From NCBI RefSeq assembly GCF_037482405.1, contig NZ_JBBHZZ010000003.1:186001-250000 (forward strand): a stretch of DNA of 64,000 nt, given 5' to 3'. How positions within the stretch are numbered: the first letter of the stretch is position 1; each line of letters starts with the position of its first letter. A program made the position numbers and the translations under genes. Origin of the DNA: Pseudokineococcus marinus (GTDB lineage: Bacteria > Actinomycetota > Actinomycetes > Actinomycetales > Quadrisphaeraceae). A model generated the notes under the pieces. It worked only from the letters and a program-made list of their open reading frames with translations, made no database searches and had not been told where the DNA came from. Shown here piece after piece: positions 53,184 through 62,027 of the stretch.

Positions 53184-54641
53184 GTGAGCGGCGCCCCCAG
53201 CGCCCGTCCGGACGCCGACCCGGTCGCAGGCCCGGTCGCCACGGGTCCCGGCGAGCCCGGCGGCCCGGCGCGCGACCGGGGCCCCGCGGGGGCCGGGGGC
53301 GCCGCGGAGGACGCCGGACCGCCCCCCGGGCGCCGTCCCCGGGTCGTCCTCGGCGTCGGCGGGGGGATCGCCGCCTACAAGGCCGCCTCCCTGCTGCGGC
53401 TGCTCGCCGAGGGCGGGGCCGACGTCCGCGTCGTGCCGACGGAGGCCGCCCTTCGCTTCGTCGGCGCGCCCACGTGGGCGGCGCTCTCGGGGCACCCGGT
53501 CGCCACCGGCGTCTGGGACGACGTCCACGAGGTGCCCCACGTGCGCCTCGGCCGCGAGGCCGACCTCGTCGTCGTCGCCCCGGCCACCGCGGACCTGCTG
53601 GCCCGCGCCGCGGCGGGCCTCGCCGACGACCTGCTGACGACGACGCTCCTCACCGCCACCTGCCCCGTGCTCCTGGCGCCGGCCATGCACACGGAGATGT
53701 GGCTGCACCCCGCGACGCGGGCGAACGTGGCCCTGCTCCGGCAGCGGGGGACCCACGTCATGGACCCGGCGACGGGGCGCCTCACGGGCGCCGACTCGGG
53801 CCGGGGGCGGCTGCCCGAGCCCGAGGACGTGCACGCCGCGGCGCTCGCCCTGCTCGACGAGCGGCGTCCCGCCGACCGCGCGACGTCGGCCCCCGTCCGC
53901 GACCCCGGCCCCGGTCCCGGCTCCGCCCCCGACGGCGGGCGCGCCGGCGACCTGGCGGGCCGGCGCGTCGTCGTCTCGGCCGGGGGCACGCGCGAGCCGC
54001 TGGACCCGGTGCGCTACCTCGGCAACCGTTCCTCGGGCCGCCAGGGCGTGGCGCTCGCCGCCCGCGCGGCCGCCCGCGGGGCCGACGTCGTGCTCGTCGC
54101 CGCCCACCTCGAGGTGCCCCCGCCGCCCGGCGTCCGCGTCGTGCCCGTGGGCGAGGCGCGCGAGCTGCGCGACGCCGTCCTCGCGGAGGCGTCCGGCCCG
54201 GGCGGGGCCGACGTCGTCGTCATGGCGGCCGCCGTCGCGGACTTCCGCCCCGAGGCCGTCGCGGCCACGAAGATGAAGAAGGACCCGGGCTCGGACGACG
54301 CGCCCGTCGTCCGCCTCGTGCGCACCCCCGACGTCCTGGCCGAGGTCTCGCGCCGCGACCGCGAGGACGCCCGCCCGGGGCAGGTCGTCGTGGGCTTCGC
54401 GGCCGAGACCGGCGACGAGGACGGCGACGTCCTCGCCCACGGGCGCGCCAAGCTGGCGCGCAAGGGCTGCGACCTCCTCGTCGTCAACGACGTCGGCTCC
54501 GGGCGCGGCTTCGGCACGCCGGACAACGCCGTCGTCCTCCTCGGCCGCGACGGCACCGAGCGCCCGGTCGGGCCGGCGCCGAAGGAGGTCGTCGCCGACG
54601 CGGTGTGGGACGCCGTGGGGGAGCTGCTGGCCCGCCGCTAG
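53184..54641 (+). CDS. coaBC: Bifunctional phosphopantothenoylcysteine decarboxylase/synthetase
   Basis: 485 residues. The CoaC half has VVLGVGGGIAAYKAASLLRLL, the active-site His in EVPHVRLGREADLVVVAPAT and LLAPAMHTEMW (Asn of the PxMNxxMW motif is His, as in other actinobacteria). The CoaB half begins RRVVVSAGGTREPLDPVRYL with NRSSGRQG and AAVADFRPE, and a Lys-rich KMKKDPG loop. It makes 4'-phosphopantetheine for CoA. An Ala/Gly/Pro N-terminus of ~50 residues precedes the fold. It starts 4 bp after rpoZ. Confidence 0.94.
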   Translation: MSGAPSARPDADPVAGPVATGPGEPGGPARDRGPAGAGGAAEDAGPPPGRRPRVVLGVGGGIAAYKAASLLRLLAEGGADVRVVPTEAALRFVGAPTWAALSGHPVATGVWDDVHEVPHVRLGREADLVVVAPATADLLARAAAGLADDLLTTTLLTATCPVLLAPAMHTEMWLHPATRANVALLRQRGTHVMDPATGRLTGADSGRGRLPEPEDVHAAALALLDERRPADRATSAPVRDPGPGPGSAPDGGRAGDLAGRRVVVSAGGTREPLDPVRYLGNRSSGRQGVALAARAAARGADVVLVAAHLEVPPPPGVRVVPVGEARELRDAVLAEASGPGGADVVVMAAAVADFRPEAVAATKMKKDPGSDDAPVVRLVRTPDVLAEVSRRDREDARPGQVVVGFAAETGDEDGDVLAHGRAKLARKGCDLLVVNDVGSGRGFGTPDNAVVLLGRDGTERPVGPAPKEVVADAVWDAVGELLARR

Positions 54642-54644
54642 GGT
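54639..54644 (+). promoter_or_regulatory. Candidate -10 element of metK
   Basis: TAGGGT overlapping the coaBC stop, 97 nt upstream of the metK GTG. The leader shows no SAM riboswitch. Confidence 0.45.
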
Positions 54645-54741
54645 GACGGCGCCCGACCGCCCGTCGCCGGCGCCGCCGCCGCGGCGGCCCACCGGCGCAG
54701 GGGGCGGGCCCAGCCAGCAGCCGCTGCACCCGAGGAGCCCC

Positions 54742-55971
54742 GTGCCCACGAGCCCGTCCGCCCCCAGCCCCCGCGCGCAGGACCTGCGCCTGTTCACCTC
54801 CGAGTCGGTGACGGAGGGGCACCCGGACAAGATCTGCGACCAGATCAGCGACGGCATCCTCGACGCCCTCCTCGAGCAGGACCCGCGCAGCCGCGTCGCC
54901 GTCGAGACGATGGTGACGACGGGCCTCGTGCACGTGGCCGGGGAGGTGACGACCACCGGGTACGCCGACATCCCGAGCATCGTCCGCGAGACGATCCTGC
55001 GGATCGGCTACGACAGCTCGACCAAGGGCTTCGACGGCGCCTCCTGCGGCGTGCAGGTCTCCATCGGCGCGCAGTCGCCCGACATCGCGGCCGGCGTCGA
55101 CAGCGCCTGGGAGCAGCGCAGCGGCGCCTCGGCGGAGGACGCGCTCGACGCGCAGGGCGCGGGCGACCAGGGCCTGATGTTCGGCTACGCCTGCGACGAC
55201 ACGCCCGAGCTCATGCCGCTGCCGGCGTGGACGGCGCACCGCCTCGCCGAGCGGCTCGCCGCCGTCCGCCGCGAGGGCGTGCTGCCGTACCTGCGCCCCG
55301 ACGGCAAGACGCAGGTGACCATCGGCTACGACGGCGACACCCCGGTGCGGGTCGAGACCGTCGTCGTCTCCACCCAGCACGCGGCCGACGTCTCCCTCGA
55401 GGGGATGCTGGCGCCCGACGTCCTCGAGCACGTCGTCGCGCCCGTCCTCGCCACGACGGGCCTCGACGCCGAGGGGGTCCGCCTCCTCGTCAACCCCTCG
55501 GGCCGCTTCGAGCTCGGCGGCCCCATGGGCGACGCCGGCCTCACCGGCCGCAAGGTCATCGTCGACACCTACGGCGGCATGGCGCGCCACGGCGGCGGCG
55601 CCTTCTCCGGCAAGGACCCGAGCAAGGTCGACCGCTCGGGCGCCTACGCGATGCGCTGGGTCGCCAAGAACGTCGTGGCCGCGGGGCTCGCCCGCCGCTG
55701 CGAGGTGCAGGTGGCCTACGCCATCGGCGCGGCGCGGCCGGTGGGCCTCTACGTCGAGTGCTTCGGGACGCAGACGGCGCCGCTCGAGCGCATCACCGCG
55801 GCTATCCGCGAGGTCTTCGACCTGCGGCCCGCCGCCATCGTCCGCGACCTCGACCTCCTGCGGCCGATCTACGCCCCCACGGCCGCGTACGGGCACTTCG
55901 GCCGCGAGCTGCCGGGCTTCACCTGGGAGCGGACGGACCGGGTCGAGGCGCTGCGCGCCGCGGTCGGCTGA
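54742..55971 (+). CDS. metK: S-adenosylmethionine synthetase
   Basis: 409 residues. Signatures are TSESVTEGHPDKICDQISDG, the hexapeptide GAGDQGLMFGYA and the P-loop-like GGGAFSGKDPSKVDRSGAY. It joins methionine and ATP. GTG 54742 has GAGGAG 5 nt upstream. The 3' end overlaps the convergent EAL-domain gene by 53 nt. Confidence 0.96.
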   Translation: MPTSPSAPSPRAQDLRLFTSESVTEGHPDKICDQISDGILDALLEQDPRSRVAVETMVTTGLVHVAGEVTTTGYADIPSIVRETILRIGYDSSTKGFDGASCGVQVSIGAQSPDIAAGVDSAWEQRSGASAEDALDAQGAGDQGLMFGYACDDTPELMPLPAWTAHRLAERLAAVRREGVLPYLRPDGKTQVTIGYDGDTPVRVETVVVSTQHAADVSLEGMLAPDVLEHVVAPVLATTGLDAEGVRLLVNPSGRFELGGPMGDAGLTGRKVIVDTYGGMARHGGGAFSGKDPSKVDRSGAYAMRWVAKNVVAAGLARRCEVQVAYAIGAARPVGLYVECFGTQTAPLERITAAIREVFDLRPAAIVRDLDLLRPIYAPTAAYGHFGRELPGFTWERTDRVEALRAAVG

Positions 55972-57832
55972 GGCGCAGCTCCTCGAGCGGCGCGGGGCGG
56001 CCGAGCAGGAAGCCCTGCGCCAGCCGGACGCCGAGGCGCCGCAGCTCGGCCAGCTCGGCGGGCGTCTCGACGCCCTCGGCCACGAGGTCGGCGCCCAGGT
56101 CGGCCGCCAGGGCGACGAGCGCCCGCACGAGCGAGCGGCGCGCCGGGCTCTCCGGGAGCCCCCGCACGAGGCTGGCGTCGACCTTGATGACGTCGGGGGA
56201 CAGGTCCGCCACGCTCCGCAGGCCGGCGTAGCCGGCGCCGACGTCGTCGAGCGCCACCCGGGCGCCCGCGGCGCGCAGGGCCGCCAGGGCCGCGGGCAGC
56301 CCGGGGTGGTCGGCGAGGTCCTCGTGCTCGGTCACCTCGACGACGACCCTCCCCGGCGGCAGCCCGGCGAGGCGCTCGAGCAGCCCGGGGTCGGTGACGA
56401 GCGCGGGCCCGGCGTTGACGGCGAGGTGGAGGTGGGCCGGGAGGCGGTCGAGCAGGGCGGTCGCCGCGTCGACGGCCGCCAGCTCCAGCGCCGTGCCGAG
56501 CCCGACGTCCGCCGCCGCGGCGAAGACCCGGTCCGGCCCCTGCCCGCGCCCGGGGAAGCGGGCCAGGGCCTCCACGCCGACGACGCGGTCGGCGACGAGG
56601 TCGACGACCGGCTGCACGACGACCCGCAGGCCCCCGGGGGCGAGGAGCGGGGCGAGGGCCTCCTCGCGGCGGGTGCGGACGGCGGCGTCGTCCTCCAGGC
56701 GCGCGAGCTGGCGGCCCGCGAGCTCGGCGAGCACCTCGAGCACCGACGCGTCGGACCGGGTGAGCGCGACCTGCCGGTCCGAGGCGGTGCAGAGCGTCCC
56801 GTGGGCGCGGCCCCGCACGAGCACCGGCGCCCCGGCGTAGGCGGCCAGGCCCGCGGGCGCGGCGAGGGCCTCCCGGCCGGACGGGGCGCCGACGAGGTCG
56901 GCGACGACCCCGCGGCCCTCGGCCAGCACGCGGCGGCAGGGCGAGGGCCCGCCGAGGGCGACGTCGCGCCGCAGGGCCGGGACGGGCGCCTCGCCGCTGC
57001 TGCGCTCGACGACCTGCGCGTCCTCGTCGACGCGCACGAGCGCCGCGAACGGCATGCGCAGCTGCTCGCGGGCGACCTCCAGGAGCCGGTCGACGGCCTC
57101 GACCGGGTCGACGTCGGTCGTCATCTGCGCGAGCGCCGCCGCCCGGACGCGCTCGGCGGCCTCGAGACGGGCGGCCAGCTCGCGGACGCGGCGGGCGTCG
57201 CGCAGCCGGACGACGACCTGGGCGCACTGGCGCGCCAGCGCGGTGACGAGGGCCTCGTCGGCGCCGGTGTGCGGGGGGTGGCCGGGCGGCTTGGCGAGGT
57301 AGAAGGCGCCGAGGACCTCGGCCCCCTCCTCGACCTGCACGGGCACGCCGAGGAAGGCGCGCATCGGCGCGTGCCCCTCGGGCACGGCGCCGGCGGAGGG
57401 GTGCGTGCGCAGGTCCGCCGTCCGCACCAGCTCGCCGGCGAGGACGGCGCCGAGCACCCCGTGGCCCTGCGGCGGGCCGGGGAGGCGCGCCACCTGCGAC
57501 GTCGTCATGCCCGCGTGGACGAGGTGCGTCACACCGCTCGGGCCGACGAGCACGGCCGCCCCGAGCAGGGACCGGGTGGCCAGGCGCGCGACGTCGACGG
57601 CGCGCTCGAGGGCGCCCTCCTCGTCGTCCTCGCCCGCCATGGCCGTGAAGGCGTCGAGGACGAGCTGGACGCGGTCGGCGCGCTCGTCCACCGGCTGCTC
57701 GTCCACCGGTCCCTGGGCGTCCGGCCGCGGCGCCGACGGCGCCGCGGTGCGGCGCGGTCCGGGCACCGGCCCCGACGGGGGCGGCGGCACCGGGCGCGCC
57801 GGGGCGGCGTGGCGCGGGGTCAGGGCGGTCAC
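55919..57832 (-). CDS. GAF-GAF-EAL cyclic-di-GMP phosphodiesterase
   Basis: 637 residues. Two GAF sensor domains (about 80-210 and 245-380) precede an EAL domain (385-625). The catalytic set is complete: Glu421 (VEALARF), Asn473, Glu499 (EVTE), Asp529/Asp530 (LDDVGAGY), Lys550 (KVD), Glu586 (AEGVET) and Gln606 (QGFLLGRP). It should hydrolyse c-di-GMP. No GGDEF domain and no membrane helix are present, so it is a cytoplasmic sensor enzyme with unknown ligands. GTG 57832 has GAGGGAA upstream. A FliA/WhiG-like promoter ends 9 nt before the start. Confidence 0.88.
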   Translation of the reverse strand: MTALTPRHAAPARPVPPPPSGPVPGPRRTAAPSAPRPDAQGPVDEQPVDERADRVQLVLDAFTAMAGEDDEEGALERAVDVARLATRSLLGAAVLVGPSGVTHLVHAGMTTSQVARLPGPPQGHGVLGAVLAGELVRTADLRTHPSAGAVPEGHAPMRAFLGVPVQVEEGAEVLGAFYLAKPPGHPPHTGADEALVTALARQCAQVVVRLRDARRVRELAARLEAAERVRAAALAQMTTDVDPVEAVDRLLEVAREQLRMPFAALVRVDEDAQVVERSSGEAPVPALRRDVALGGPSPCRRVLAEGRGVVADLVGAPSGREALAAPAGLAAYAGAPVLVRGRAHGTLCTASDRQVALTRSDASVLEVLAELAGRQLARLEDDAAVRTRREEALAPLLAPGGLRVVVQPVVDLVADRVVGVEALARFPGRGQGPDRVFAAAADVGLGTALELAAVDAATALLDRLPAHLHLAVNAGPALVTDPGLLERLAGLPPGRVVVEVTEHEDLADHPGLPAALAALRAAGARVALDDVGAGYAGLRSVADLSPDVIKVDASLVRGLPESPARRSLVRALVALAADLGADLVAEGVETPAELAELRRLGVRLAQGFLLGRPAPLEELRLSRPRRAAPRPGPSAPR

Positions 57833-57841
57833 ACCGGTTCC

Positions 57842-57867
57842 CTCGGCCGGGGAGGTGACGTCCTTGA
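57842..57867 (-). promoter_or_regulatory. FliA/WhiG-like promoter of the EAL gene
   Basis: On the minus strand, TCAAG, 15 nt, GCCGAG, one mismatch to the GCCGAT of the pilus promoters. It ends 9 nt before the GTG, the same distance as at pilT. Confidence 0.5.
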
Positions 57868-57957
57868 GCGAGAGCCGTCCTCCGCCTCGGTGGCCCGGGC
57901 CGGGCCTCTCCGGCGGCAGGCGCGCCGGGCGGCGTGCGCGACGTCGGTGGGGGCTGG

Positions 57958-57963
57958 TGGGAT
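57958..57963 (+). promoter_or_regulatory. -10 element of priA
   Basis: TGGGAT, 7 nt, GTG 57971. Leaderless arrangement similar to pyrF. Confidence 0.35.
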
Positions 57964-57970
57964 CGGTGCC

Positions 57971-60304
57971 GTGGGCGAGTGCGGGGCCGGTCGGTCGGTC
58001 GGGGGCGAGGACGAGCAGCTCGCCCTGCTGCGCGCGTCGACGCGGCGCCGGGCTCCGCGCCCGCCCGAGGGGTCCGCGGCGGTGGACCCGGTGGCGGGCG
58101 TCGTGCTCGACGTCCCGCTGCCGCACCTCGACCGCGTCTTCGACTACGCCGTCCCGGAGTCCGCGGCGGACGCCGCCGTGCCGGGCGCCCGGGTGCGGGT
58201 GCGCTTCGCCGGGGCGGACGTCGAGGGCTACGTCGTCGAGCGGCGCGCCACCACCGAGCACACCGGCACCCTCCTGCCGCTGCGGCGCGTCGTCTCGGCC
58301 GAGCCGGTGCTCGACCCGCAGGTGCTCGCGCTGGCCCGCGCCGTCGCGCGCCGCTGGGTCGGCACGACCGCCGACGTCCTGCGGCTCGCCGTGCCGCCCC
58401 GGCGCGCGGCGGTCGAGACCGAGGAGCGGCTCGGCCCGCCGCTGGGCCCGCTGCCGCTCCCGGACCCCGGCCCCTGGAGCGCGTACGTCGGCGGGGCCGC
58501 GCTGGTGGCCCGCACGGCGGCCGGCGGTGCCCCGCGGGCGGTCTGGACGGCGCTGCCCGGCCCGCCCGAGCAGGACTGGCCCGCCGCGCTGGCGGTGCTC
58601 GCCGCGGCCGCGCTGGCCGGGGGGCGCGGGGCGCTGCTGGTGGTCCCCGACCACCGCGACGTCGCCCGCGTCGACGCCGCGCTCGGCGAGGTGCTCGGCG
58701 CCGGGCGCCACGTCCGCCTCACCGCCGACGACGGCCCCACCGCGCGCTACCGCGCCTTCCTCGCCCTGCGGCGCGGGCGGGTGCGCGTCGCCGTCGGCAC
58801 CCGGGCGGCGGCCCTCGCGCCGGTGCAGGACCTCGGCCTCGTCGTCTGCTGGGACGACGGCGACGACCTCCACGTCGAGCCGCGGGCGCCGTACCCGCAC
58901 GCGCGCGACGTCCTGCTCGAGCGCGCCGAGGCGACGGGCGCCGCCGCCGTCGTCGGCTCCGGGGCGCGCACCGCCGCCGCCCAGCAGCTGCTCGCCACGG
59001 GCTGGGCCCGGCCCGTCGTCGCGGCCCGCGAGGTCGTGCGGGCCCGGGCGCCGCGCGTCGCCGTGGCGGAGGACGACGGGCGCGACCCGGCCGGCCCGGG
59101 CGCGCGCCTGCCCTCCAGCGCCCTTCGCCTCGTCCGGGAGTCGCTGCCCTCGGGGCCCGTGCTCGTCCAGGTGCCGCGCGCCGGCTACCTGCCGGCCACG
59201 GCGTGCCAGCGCTGCCGCCACCCCGCCCGGTGCGACCGGTGCGGCGGGCCCCTCGCGCTGCCGCAGCCCGACGAGCCGGGCGGTGCGAGCGCCCCGGTGT
59301 GCCGCTGGTGCGCCACCGGCGCCCCGGCGTGGGCCTGCCGGCACTGCGGGGGCCGGGGGCTGCGGTCGCTCGTCGTCGGGTCGGGGCGCACCGCCGAGGA
59401 GCTCGGCCGGGCCCTGCCCGGGGTGGTGGTCCGGCGCTCGGGCGGAGCGGCCGACGTGCTGTCCGTGGTCCCCGCCGAGCCGGCCCTCGTCGTCGCGACG
59501 CCCGGCGCGGAGCCGCTCGCGGAGGGCGGCTACAGCGCGGCGCTGCTGCTCGACACGTGGGCGCTGCTCACCCGCGCCGACCTGCGCTCGGCCGAGGAGG
59601 CCCTGCGGCGCTGGCTCCAGGCGGCGTCCCTGGTGCGCCCGGCGGCGGCGGGCGGGCGCGTGCTGGCGGTCGGGGACGCGGGCCTCGCGCCGCTGCAGGC
59701 CCTCGTGCGCTGGGACCCGGGCGGCCACGCCGAGCGCGAGCTGGCCGAGCGCGTCGAGCTCGCGCTCCCGCCGGCGGTCGCCGTCGCCCGGGTCAGCGGC
59801 CCGGCCCCGGGGGTGCGGGCGCTGCTCGCAGCGGCCCACCTGCCTGCGGGCACGTCCGTGCTCGGCCCCGCGCCGCTGGCGGAGCGGGGCTGGGTCGGGG
59901 CCTCCGGGGCGCTCGCGCCCGGCGCGGCGGGGACCGCCGGAGGCGGACGGGGCGGCCCGGGGCCGGCCCGCGCCCCCCGTGGCCGGGTCGCCCTGCCGCG
60001 TCGCCCCGCGCCGGGGGACGCCCCGCTGCCGGGCACCGGGAGCGCCTCCGCGCCGACGGCCGGCCGGGCGGGCGACCCGGGGGGAGCGGGCGGAGCGGGC
60101 GGAGCGGGCGCAGGAGCGGGCAGCACGCCCTCGGGGGCGGCGGAGGACGACGCCCCCGGCGTGCAGGCCCTGCTGCGCGCCCCGGCGGCGCAGCGCCTCG
60201 CCCTCGCCGACGCGCTGCGCGCCGCGCGGGCCGTGACGTCGGCGCGGCGGGAGCCGGCCGTGCGGGTCGTCGTCGACCCCCTCGACCCGCTCGAGGGCTG
60301 GTGA
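57971..60304 (+). CDS. priA: PriA-like primosomal protein N', helicase motifs lost
   Basis: 777 residues. The N-terminal DNA-binding domain has VVLDVPLPHLDRVFDYAVPE and PGARVRVRFAG. The eight zinc cysteines are conserved (CQRCRHPARCDRCGG, then CRWCATG and CRHCGGRG). Walker A is absent (no GxGKT in the ALLVVPDHRDVARV region), and the DEEH motif reads WDDGDDLH. This is the ATPase-dead form known across actinobacteria. A Gly/Ala/Pro-rich insertion of ~100 residues lies near the C-terminus. It probably marks replication restart sites without helicase action. Confidence 0.88.
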   Translation: MGECGAGRSVGGEDEQLALLRASTRRRAPRPPEGSAAVDPVAGVVLDVPLPHLDRVFDYAVPESAADAAVPGARVRVRFAGADVEGYVVERRATTEHTGTLLPLRRVVSAEPVLDPQVLALARAVARRWVGTTADVLRLAVPPRRAAVETEERLGPPLGPLPLPDPGPWSAYVGGAALVARTAAGGAPRAVWTALPGPPEQDWPAALAVLAAAALAGGRGALLVVPDHRDVARVDAALGEVLGAGRHVRLTADDGPTARYRAFLALRRGRVRVAVGTRAAALAPVQDLGLVVCWDDGDDLHVEPRAPYPHARDVLLERAEATGAAAVVGSGARTAAAQQLLATGWARPVVAAREVVRARAPRVAVAEDDGRDPAGPGARLPSSALRLVRESLPSGPVLVQVPRAGYLPATACQRCRHPARCDRCGGPLALPQPDEPGGASAPVCRWCATGAPAWACRHCGGRGLRSLVVGSGRTAEELGRALPGVVVRRSGGAADVLSVVPAEPALVVATPGAEPLAEGGYSAALLLDTWALLTRADLRSAEEALRRWLQAASLVRPAAAGGRVLAVGDAGLAPLQALVRWDPGGHAERELAERVELALPPAVAVARVSGPAPGVRALLAAAHLPAGTSVLGPAPLAERGWVGASGALAPGAAGTAGGGRGGPGPARAPRGRVALPRRPAPGDAPLPGTGSASAPTAGRAGDPGGAGGAGGAGAGAGSTPSGAAEDDAPGVQALLRAPAAQRLALADALRAARAVTSARREPAVRVVVDPLDPLEGW

Positions 60305-60354
60305 GGAGCCCGGGCGGGGCGACCGCGCCCGCGGGAGCCGGTCGGCGCGGAGCC

Positions 60355-60360
60355 TAGGAT
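60355..60360 (+). promoter_or_regulatory. -10 element of def-fmt-rsmB
   Basis: TAGGAT about 40 nt upstream of the def GTG. Confidence 0.5.
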
Positions 60361-60399
60361 CGCCTGCGCTCCTCCTGCCGTCGTCGAAGGGCCCCGCTC

Positions 60400-60948
60400 G
60401 TGGCCGTCCAGCCCGTCCGCCTGTTCGGCGACCCCGTCCTGCGCCGTCGTGCCGACGAGGTCGTCGACTTCGACCGCGAGCTGGCGCAGCTCGTCACCGA
60501 CCTCGAGCACACGATGCTCGAGCAGCGGGGCGCGGGCCTCGCGGCCCCCCAGATCGGTGTCTCGCTGCGGGTCTTCACCTACCACGTCGACGGCGTGCTG
60601 GGGCACCTCGTCAACCCGCGGCTGCAGCTGTCGGAGGAGTGCCAGGACGGCGACGAGGGCTGCCTGAGCTTCCCCGGCGTCTTCGCGAGCACGCGCCGCA
60701 GCCTCCACGTCGTGGCCCACGGGCAGGACCTCCACGGCGAGGACGTCGTCCTGCAGGGCAGCGAGCTGCTGGCCCGCGCCATCCAGCACGAGACCGACCA
60801 CCTCGACGGGGTCCTCTTCATCGACCGGATGGAGCGCGAGGAGCGCAAGCTCGCGATGAAGGCGATCCGGGAGGCGGCCTGGGCGGCGGGGGAGCCGGCG
60901 CCGGTGGTGCGCACGAGCCCGCACGCCACCTTCGGCCGGGCGACCTGA
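60400..60948 (+). CDS. def: Peptide deformylase
   Basis: 182 residues. All three motifs are present: GAGLAAPQIGV, EGCLSFPG with the metal Cys, and QHETDHLDG with the two His and catalytic Glu. It removes the formyl group from nascent proteins. It is followed after 3 bp by fmt, the enzyme that adds that group to the initiator tRNA. Confidence 0.95.
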   Translation: MAVQPVRLFGDPVLRRRADEVVDFDRELAQLVTDLEHTMLEQRGAGLAAPQIGVSLRVFTYHVDGVLGHLVNPRLQLSEECQDGDEGCLSFPGVFASTRRSLHVVAHGQDLHGEDVVLQGSELLARAIQHETDHLDGVLFIDRMEREERKLAMKAIREAAWAAGEPAPVVRTSPHATFGRAT

Positions 60949-60951
60949 GCC

Positions 60952-62027
60952 GTGCGCGTCGTCCTCGCCGGGACCCCCGCGCCGGCCGTCCCGTCCCTGC
61001 GCTCCCTCCTCGCCTCCTCGCACGAGGTCGTCGCCGTCCTCACCCGCCCCGACGCCCGCGCCGGGCGCGGACGTCGCGCCGTCACCAGCCCCGTCAAGGA
61101 GCTCGCGCTCGAGGCGGGCCTGCCCGTGCTGGCGCCCGAGCGGCCGGGGGACGAGGCCTTCCTCGCCGATCTCGCCGACCTGGCCCCCGACTGCGTGCCC
61201 GTCGTCGCCTACGGCGCGCTCGTGCCGCGCCGCGCGCTCGACGTGCCCCGCCACGGATGGGTCAACCTCCACTTCAGCCTCCTGCCGCGCTGGGGGGGGG
61301 GGGGGGGGGGGGNNNNNNNNNNNNNNNNNNNNNNNNNNNNNNNNNNNNNNNNNNNNNNNNNNNNNNNNNNNNNNNNNNNNNNNNNNNNNNNNNNNNNNNN
61401 NNNNNNNNNNNNNNNNNNNNNNNNNNNNNNNNNNNNNCGCCGGTGCAGCACGCCGTCCTCGCGGGCGACCCCGTGACGGGTGCCTGCGCGTTCCGCCTCG
61501 AGGAGGGCCTGGACACCGGTCCGGTGCTCGGGTCCCTCGAGGAGCCGGTGGGACCGCGGGACACGGCGGGGGACCTGCTCGAGCGCCTGGCGCCGGCGGG
61601 CGCTGACCTGCTCGTCGGCGTCCTCGACGCGCTCGAGGCCGGGACCGCGCACGCCGTCCCGCAGCCGGCGGACGGCGTCACCCTCGCCCCCAAGCTGCGC
61701 CCCGACGACGCGCGCGTGCGGTGGGAGGACGACGCGACGGAGGTGGACCGCCGCGTGCGCGGGTGCACCCCCGCCCCGGGGGCGTGGACGACCTTCCGCG
61801 GGGAGCGGCTGAGGCTGCGGCCCCTGGAGCCGGCGCCCGACGCCGCGGGGGCGCCGCTGGCGCCGGGAGCGCTGCGGGTCATCCGCGGCGGGGTGCTCGT
61901 GGGCACGGGCACCGGGCCGGTCGTGCTGGGCGAGGTCCAGCCGGCCGGTAAGCGCGCCATGGCGGCGCAGGACTGGGCCCGGGGCGTCCGTCCCGCCGAC
62001 GACGAGGTGCTGGGAGCAGACGCGTGA
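60952..62027 (+). CDS. fmt: Methionyl-tRNA formyltransferase (interrupted by assembly gap)
   Basis: GTG start one codon after def. The N-terminal formyltransferase domain reads VRVVLAGTPAPAVPSLRSLL through HGWVNLHFSLLPRW. A run of 21 G and 125 N interrupts it. The chain resumes PVQHAVLAGDPVTGACAFRLEEGLDTGPVLG, with the catalytic Asp region, and the C-terminal tRNA-binding domain (LRPDDARVRWEDDATEVDRRVRG). In the family LPRWRGAAPVQ is continuous, so only about 10 nt are really missing. The gene is probably intact in the genome. It overlaps rsmB by 4 nt. Confidence 0.9.
61292..61437. other. Poly-G run and scaffold gap (assembly artefact)
   Basis: 61292-61312 is an uninterrupted run of 21 G and 61313-61437 is 125 N. 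The flanking codons are only ~10 nt apart in the fmt family, so both the run and the gap length are artefactual. Poly-G ends are typical of two-colour short-read chemistry. Confidence 0.92.

Noticed and set aside
54645..54741. SAM riboswitch in the metK leader
   Set aside because: The ~97-nt leader is simple GC-rich sequence without the conserved cores of known SAM riboswitches.
57971..60304. Calling priA a decayed gene because Walker A and DEEH are missing
   Set aside because: Loss of the ATPase motifs is the normal state of actinobacterial PriA, and the eight zinc cysteines are intact.
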